32,065 bases of DNA from positions 1-32,065 of IMG/VR virus record IMGVR_UViG_3300022665_000643, one strand, 5' to 3'. The position numbers and the translations under genes are program-made. The DNA is from a virus. Below, piece by piece: positions 28,214 to 32,065 of the stretch (the stretch's first letter is position 1; each line of letters begins with the position of its first letter). Under the pieces are notes generated by a model. The model had not been told where the DNA came from. It did no database searches and worked only from the letters and a program-made list of their open reading frames with translations.

Positions 28214-29384
28214 AATTAAAAAACTATCCAGTCGGGAGATGCGAAAGTTCGCTGATGAAATGGTGAAGGGTCGTCTTGAAAAAGAGATCAAGCGCCTCGG
28301 ACTCGACAGGATAGATCGGAAGTTCGGGAATCATCCTTTCCTCTCCGAGAAGGAGATCAAAGGACTCGACAAAAAGGAGAAAGTCGCAAAGTTCATCAAA
28401 GCTGTGTACTGGAAGGATACTGCTACCATGCAGGCTTTGGGTGGCAAGGCTCTTTCCGAAGGTGTCGCGGCCGCAGGTGGCTTCCAAGTCCCTGAAGAGT
28501 TCGCTGCCGAGATCAATAGAATAATCGAAGACTTCGGCCTCATCAGGAAACTTTCAAGGAAGATCACGATGACGACAGACAAGATGCACATTCCCCGATT
28601 GGCTAGCTCCGTTGGAGTTACCTTCCCGGGAGAGAATGTCGCAGGAACAGAGACAGAGCCAGTGTGGGAAGAAGTTTTGCTTCTACCCTCCACCGCTGTC
28701 GGGCTTACAGTCATGTCGAATGAATTGCTTGCAGATGCAAACATTTCAATAGTTGACTTGCTCGCAGAGTTGTTCGGCGAAGCTCTTGCAGGAGAAGAAG
28801 ACAATCAAGGATTCGCAGGAACAGGTGCTCCGTTCACAGGCATTCTCAAGGACACGGGTGGTGTCTTTGAAGTTGTACTCGGTGCAGGTGACACAGACCC
28901 CGCCAATGCTGATGCAGATGATTATCGAGATGCGATCTCGGGAATCAAGCCATGGGCTCTCAAGGGAGCGGGATGGTTCTTGCACAGGACAGTGTGGGGA
29001 GCAGTTCAGAAATTGAAAGATGGAAATGGTGCATTCATTGCTGCGGCTTTGAATCCCATCATGAATCCAGTTGCAGGTTCGCCTCAATCGGACTCCTTCT
29101 TGAATCTCGTTGTCGGCACTCTGTGGGGATATCCTGTCTGGCTTTCAGACAAAATGCCCGCTACAGGAGTTTCGATCAACACCGAGTTTGCAATCTTCGG
29201 GAATTTGACACACCTGTGGTTTGGTGATCGACAAGGTATGGAGTTCACAGTATCCGATTCGGCTACTGTTGGCGCCAATAATACTTTCGAGAGAAACCAA
29301 TCTGCAGTTCGCGTAACCGAAAGGTTCGCTGTCGCTGTCGGACTTCCTGCAGCATTCGCACGACTCAAGACTGCGGCTGCCTAG
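28206..29384 (+). CDS. Major capsid protein (HK97 fold)
   Basis: 392 residues. A charged helical N-terminal arm of about 75 residues (MRRIKKLSSREMRKFADEMV...) is probably removed by the protease near ALSEGVAAAGGF. Then QVPEEFAAEINRIIEDFGLI, RKITMTTDKMHIPRL, GTETEPVWEEVLLLPSTAVG, NQGFAGTGAPFTGILKDTGG and WFLHRTVWGAVQKL show the typical capsomer order, ending in RVTERFAVAVGLPAAFARLK. It forms the icosahedral shell. A strong two-part hairpin follows the stop. Confidence 0.95.
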   Translation: MRRIKKLSSREMRKFADEMVKGRLEKEIKRLGLDRIDRKFGNHPFLSEKEIKGLDKKEKVAKFIKAVYWKDTATMQALGGKALSEGVAAAGGFQVPEEFAAEINRIIEDFGLIRKLSRKITMTTDKMHIPRLASSVGVTFPGENVAGTETEPVWEEVLLLPSTAVGLTVMSNELLADANISIVDLLAELFGEALAGEEDNQGFAGTGAPFTGILKDTGGVFEVVLGAGDTDPANADADDYRDAISGIKPWALKGAGWFLHRTVWGAVQKLKDGNGAFIAAALNPIMNPVAGSPQSDSFLNLVVGTLWGYPVWLSDKMPATGVSINTEFAIFGNLTHLWFGDRQGMEFTVSDSATVGANNTFERNQSAVRVTERFAVAVGLPAAFARLKTAAA

Positions 29385-29409
29385 TATTGTTTTGTAGCCA
29401 TTGCAATAC

Positions 29410-29461
29410 TGCCACTAATTGGGGGATGGCTCATACCCCTCCATCCCCCCGAAAGGTGGCA
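29410..29461 (+). other. Two-tier hairpin after the capsid gene
   Basis: TGCCAC (29410-29415) pairs GTGGCA (29456-29461) and inside it GGGGGATGG (29421-29429) pairs CCATCCCCC (29441-29449) around an 11-nt loop. There is no T-tract, so it is better read as an attenuator or mRNA-stabilising structure that lets capsid mRNA be more abundant than connector mRNA. Confidence 0.6.
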
Positions 29462-29492
29462 TTAACAAGATAGATTATCTTCACAGATCACT

Positions 29493-30161
29493 ATGCCCTT
29501 AACACCACAAGCATTAACTACATTGGCAAGGTTGAAAGAATATCTCGGCATCACAGGTACAACCGATGATGGCGTGCTTATTTCCTTTATTAACCGAGCC
29601 ACGGATTTCCTCGAACAGAGAACGAACAGGCGGTTTGTGAAGACAACCTATACCAATGAATTGCATAATGGGAGAGAGGGGAAGGACAAAGTGTTCCTCT
29701 TTAATTTTCCCATCATTTCCGTTGCATCTTTTCAATTCAGGACAGGAACTCTTGCATCTCCTGTGTTTAACGATTTCAATGTAAATGATTTCATCGTATT
29801 CAAGAATGCAGGATTCATCCAAGTCCTTGCCTTCAGAATCATCGGGGTATCTCCAAGTATCGCGGCAGGATCGACAATAAAAGGAGTTCAAAATCTCCGA
29901 GTCACTTATGATGCAGGATTCTTGATTGATTTCGATAATGTAGATAATCCCGCCCTTCATACTCTTCCTCTTGATATTGAAGATTTTGTGATCAGAATGG
30001 CAGCTCGAAGATTCAACCTGCGGAGGGCAGATGGAGTCGTATCGGAAGCCGTTGAAGGATCATCGATCACATGGGCAAGTCCGACTCTCGAGCAACTATC
30101 GGCAGATGACAAAGCTGTCATCAAGAAGTACGAGAAGAAGATCGTCACCAATGAAATATAA
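29493..30161 (+). CDS. Head-tail connector (adaptor, Gp6-like)
   Basis: 222 residues. TTLARLKEYLGITGTTDDGV, FINRATDFLEQRTNRRF, ELHNGREGKDKVFLFNFPII and DIEDFVIRMAARRFNLRRAD match the HK97 gp6 / phage gp6-like adaptor pattern: N-terminal L-x-x-V-K-x-x-L-x-I, D-x-x-L-x-x-x-I-x-x-A, then P-x-D-I-x-x-A-x-x-x-x-A-x-x. The protein forms a ring under the portal. It follows the capsid hairpin and precedes the closure gene by 2 nt. Confidence 0.82.
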   Translation: MPLTPQALTTLARLKEYLGITGTTDDGVLISFINRATDFLEQRTNRRFVKTTYTNELHNGREGKDKVFLFNFPIISVASFQFRTGTLASPVFNDFNVNDFIVFKNAGFIQVLAFRIIGVSPSIAAGSTIKGVQNLRVTYDAGFLIDFDNVDNPALHTLPLDIEDFVIRMAARRFNLRRADGVVSEAVEGSSITWASPTLEQLSADDKAVIKKYEKKIVTNEI

Positions 30162-30163
30162 TC

Positions 30164-30481
30164 ATGAGGACATTTCTCAACCAACAAACAATCTCAATCG
30201 AGAGGCAAACATGGACAGCAAACAAATCAACAACTACGGTAATCGCGACAGGAGTGAAGGCATATATCCGACCTCTCGAAGAAAAGGAATCGACAGAAAA
30301 TGACTTCCAGTATGGTGAAGAGCATTTCGTTTTAGTTGAGGTTGAGGATTCAGTTGATATAAGACGAGGAGATAACATCATCTTCGATGGCAAGACTCAT
30401 GGAGTCGAGGGAGTCGGAAGGCATAATCGGGGAATCTCTCTTCCTGATTTCAAACAAGTCCTGACAAGGCTCGGCAGATAG
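30164..30481 (+). CDS. Head closure / head-tail joining protein
   Basis: 105 residues. TISIERQTWTANKSTTTVIA, TGVKAYIRPLEEKE, RGDNIIFDGKTHGVEGVG and DFKQVLTRLGR form the small beta barrel of head-completion proteins, which seal the channel below the adaptor. Gene order adaptor, closure, gp10-like, terminator is the standard siphovirus one. A 144-bp part (30198-30341) is copied exactly at the right end of the window. Confidence 0.75.
   Translation: MRTFLNQQTISIERQTWTANKSTTTVIATGVKAYIRPLEEKESTENDFQYGEEHFVLVEVEDSVDIRRGDNIIFDGKTHGVEGVGRHNRGISLPDFKQVLTRLGR
30198..30341 (+). repeat. 144-bp exact repeat, copy 1 (inside head closure gene)
   Basis: Identical to 31922-32065, starting TCGAGAGGCAAACATGG. 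The flanking base differs (A versus C) and the second copy runs to the window end. Confidence 0.95.
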
Positions 30482-30482
30482 T

Positions 30483-30959
30483 ATGGCAGATTTTGTTCAA
30501 GTTCAAATCGAAGCTCCATCGGTGAAAGTCCTCACAAGAAAATTGTCGAAGTATCCCGAAGAACTGAAAGAGGCAAGAAAAAAAGCAATGATTAGATCGA
30601 CACGATTGGTTCAGAAAAAGTTGAGACAAAAGAATGTGACTCCGTTCAAGACAGGAAGACTCTCGAGAGGATGGAAGATCAAGGAGAATAGAGCATCGGT
30701 GGGCAAGATTGTCAATAGAGTTCCTTATGCACCTTTCATGGAGTTCGGCACGAGTGCTCATGTAATTCTTCCAAGAAAGGCAAGAGCATTGAGATTCAAA
30801 CCGAAAGGATCAGCAAAGTTTGTATTCGCAAAAAGAGTTCTCCATCCGGGGACGAAACCATTTCGCATGACAAAAAAGGCTATCGCTAAAAGCATAAAAA
30901 GGATTCGCAAGATATGGGTTGAAGAACTCGAGGAATCGTTAAGATCAATCAAAGTATAA
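30483..30959 (+). CDS. HK97 gp10-like neck/tail completion protein
   Basis: 158 residues: VKVLTRKLSKYPEELKEARK, KKLRQKNVTPFKTGRLSRGW, VNRVPYAPFMEFGTSAHVI and HPGTKPFRMTKKAIAKSIKR. The P-x-x-T-G-x-L-x-x-S/G-W, Y-A-x-x-x-E-F-G-T, H-P-G-T-x-P-x-x-x-x pattern is diagnostic of HK97 gp10/neck proteins. Basic overall. It sits between head closure and tail terminator as expected. Confidence 0.88.
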   Translation: MADFVQVQIEAPSVKVLTRKLSKYPEELKEARKKAMIRSTRLVQKKLRQKNVTPFKTGRLSRGWKIKENRASVGKIVNRVPYAPFMEFGTSAHVILPRKARALRFKPKGSAKFVFAKRVLHPGTKPFRMTKKAIAKSIKRIRKIWVEELEESLRSIKV

Positions 30960-30960
30960 T

Positions 30961-31428
30961 ATGGCGGGATTCGCATCAATCAGAACAAAAATCAAAGCAA
31001 AGCTCATTACGATTGCATCGTTGGCTTTTGTCGCTGATACATTCGAAGACAATCTCGATGGATTCCCTGCTGCGATATTCGATGTATCGGATTCGGAAAA
31101 TGATTTTCTAACTAATGCCGATAATTCGAGGATATATACCTTTACAATTCTAGTATTCGTTCCCTTTGATCAGGATGCCACATTGGGAGGACCCAAGACG
31201 AATAAAGAGGCAACTGATATACTAGATGCAGTAGCGGATGACATAGTAGATGCCTTCGAGAGCGATATTGATCTCGGGGGAGAGGTCGACTGGTGTCTTC
31301 CATTTACAGGCTCTCGGGATGAGGTGGATTCCCCACAGGGACACATGCTCATGCAAGAGCTCATTATAAGTTGTGTAACATCGAAACAAGTGGAAATGCT
31401 CGATCCACATTCTCCCCCTTCTCGGTGA
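30961..31428 (+). CDS. Tail terminator-like protein, 3' end probably chimeric
   Basis: 155 residues, of which about 143 look native: SIRTKIKAKLITIASLAFVA, FPAAIFDVSDSENDFLTNAD, YTFTILVFVPFDQDA and MLMQELIISCVTSKQV. This matches tail terminators, which cap the tail tube and stop its growth. The final residues (EMLDPHSPPSR) are antisense to the tail-tube gene on the other strand, so the true C-terminus lies near 31390 and the rest is produced by the junction. Confidence 0.7.
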   Translation: MAGFASIRTKIKAKLITIASLAFVADTFEDNLDGFPAAIFDVSDSENDFLTNADNSRIYTFTILVFVPFDQDATLGGPKTNKEATDILDAVADDIVDAFESDIDLGGEVDWCLPFTGSRDEVDSPQGHMLMQELIISCVTSKQVEMLDPHSPPSR

Positions 31429-31780
31429 TTGTGAGAGAAGGATGCTGTGCAGTTTGCAGAACGCTGAAGGTGTGAGTGTTAGCCCCGACTTCAGGAGAAT
31501 CCACCACAGTCGCAACTTGCCCGAGAACAGCGAGAAGAATCAATCCGATGTTGTCAGGAGTAGCGATTGCCCGCAACGATCCTTCCATCATTTTCTCAAC
31601 TATTTTTGCATCGATTGTATCCTCAATGACATTCACAGCCGATTCATTGATCGCTTGTGTGATCTTGTCATCGACTGTGAGTTCGAGATGAGGGATGAAG
31701 AATGTCGGGGCAACTGCTATTCCCCTGACGGTTTCTTTTGCGAATCCGACACTTGTTTTTCGTCCAATTTGTTTACTCAT
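31364..31780 (-). CDS. Major tail (tube) protein, N-terminal part, inverted
   Basis: 138 residues on the minus strand: MSKQIGRKTSVGFAKETVRG, IAVAPTFFIPHLELTVDDKI, VNVIEDTIDAKIVEKMMEGS, LGQVATVVDSPEVGANTHTF and LQTAQHPSLTITEKGENVDR. This is the N-terminal half of a siphovirus tail-tube protein; the full protein should be about 250-300 residues. The last six residues before the stop come from the antisense of the tail terminator gene. A real tail tube should lie on the + strand directly after the terminator, so this block is inverted in the window. Confidence 0.75.
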   Translation of the reverse strand: MSKQIGRKTSVGFAKETVRGIAVAPTFFIPHLELTVDDKITQAINESAVNVIEDTIDAKIVEKMMEGSLRAIATPDNIGLILLAVLGQVATVVDSPEVGANTHTFSVLQTAQHPSLTITEKGENVDRAFPLVSMLHNL

Positions 31781-31813
31781 ATTTGTAATGATTGGCGATC
31801 AATTCGCCGATTG

Positions 31814-31921
31814 TTATTTGTTTTCCTTTTCAGCAAGCTCGACCGCTTCTTGCAAGGAACTAGCGCGATAAGTCTTTCCGTACTTCGGAAGGAAGTAAGG
31901 GGTCAGGCCATTGGTTGCTTC
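31814..31921 (-). CDS. C-terminal fragment of a small protein upstream of the tail tube gene, inverted
   Basis: 35 codons on the minus strand ending in TAA: TNGLTPYFLPKYGKTYRASS then LQEAVELAEKENK. It reads as a genuine protein end, 33 nt before the tail-tube ATG, with a GGCGA/TCGCC hairpin between. Its 5' part is lost at the junction near 31921, after which the + strand copy of the closure gene begins. Confidence 0.5.
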   Translation of the reverse strand, partial: EATNGLTPYFLPKYGKTYRASSLQEAVELAEKENK

Positions 31922-32065
31922 TCGAGAGGCAAACATGGACAGCAAACAAATCAACAACTACGGTAATCGCGACAGGAGTGAAGGCATATATCCGACCTCT
32001 CGAAGAAAAGGAATCGACAGAAAATGACTTCCAGTATGGTGAAGAGCATTTCGTTTTAGTTGAGG
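31922..32065 (+). repeat. 144-bp exact repeat, copy 2 (window end, gene fragment)
   Basis: Exact copy of 30198-30341, that is 47 codons of the head closure gene (E-R-Q-T-W-T-A-N-K...), abutting the inverted tail-tube block at 31921/31922. It has no start and no end, so it is not a gene. A one-molecule artefact or an assembly path closing back on itself explains it best. Confidence 0.95.

Noticed and set aside
31380-31921. Invertible tail-gene switch
   Set aside because: No inverted repeats at the two joins, no invertase gene in the window, and the right join runs into an exact copy of sequence located 1.7 kb upstream.
1-32065. CRISPR arrays, IS elements, rRNA
   Set aside because: No regularly spaced repeats, no transposase motifs with terminal repeats and no rRNA-like stretches were seen on either strand.

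Overview
The window is most of the genome of a tailed, siphovirus-like bacteriophage (Caudoviricetes, HK97-type head). The support is direct: a tape-measure C-terminus, tail hub, amidase with holin-like proteins, small and large terminase, a portal fused to a MuF domain, an HK97-type prohead protease, major capsid protein, head-tail connectors and a tail tube are all readable. No integrase or excisionase was found, and lysogeny cannot be judged. The host cannot be named. TGA, TAG and TAA all act as stops. Shine-Dalgarno motifs are almost absent, and several genes start about 6 nt after a -10 box, so the host probably tolerates leaderless or SD-free initiation. Some Patescibacteria would fit, but that is inference.

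Layout, all on the + strand up to the last 0.7 kb. (1) 1-5217: tail tip (tape measure, hub, fibre-like protein, LamG adhesin, a small ORF). (2) 5214-6114: lysis cassette (XhlA-like membrane protein, amidase, holin-like protein). (3) 6115-6625: about 510 bp without a gene, holding a terminator, a consensus sigma70-type promoter and two dense structured RNA elements. (4) 6626-9665: early-type small genes, many with zinc knuckles. (5) 9779-16249: wHTH replication-type protein, a third RNA element, a minus-strand ncRNA candidate, a recombination-type protein, a Gp157-like coiled coil, a PD-(D/E)XK nuclease, a NinG-like protein and an HU-like protein. (6) 16242-18210: ParB-like protein plus a glycosyltransferase, then small genes. 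(7) 18203-18276: a tRNA-like element directly before the terminase genes. (8) 18278-31428: packaging, head and connector genes, interrupted by a foreign-looking adhesin/fibre module (about 23100-26306). (9) 31380-32065: an inverted tail-tube fragment, then a 144-bp exact copy of 30198-30341. This end is probably chimeric, so the middle of the tail region (rest of tail tube, chaperones, N-terminus of the tape measure) is missing.

Most interesting: three copies of a leader-type RNA whose closing stems are conserved by compensatory changes (6331-6472, 6480-6610, 10532-10640); an A8 slippery tract that would fuse the prohead protease to an ATG-less XkdF-like domain by -1 frameshifting; repeated leaderless -10 promoters; the tRNA-like element before terminase; and a ParB/glycosyltransferase pair that suggests DNA base modification.
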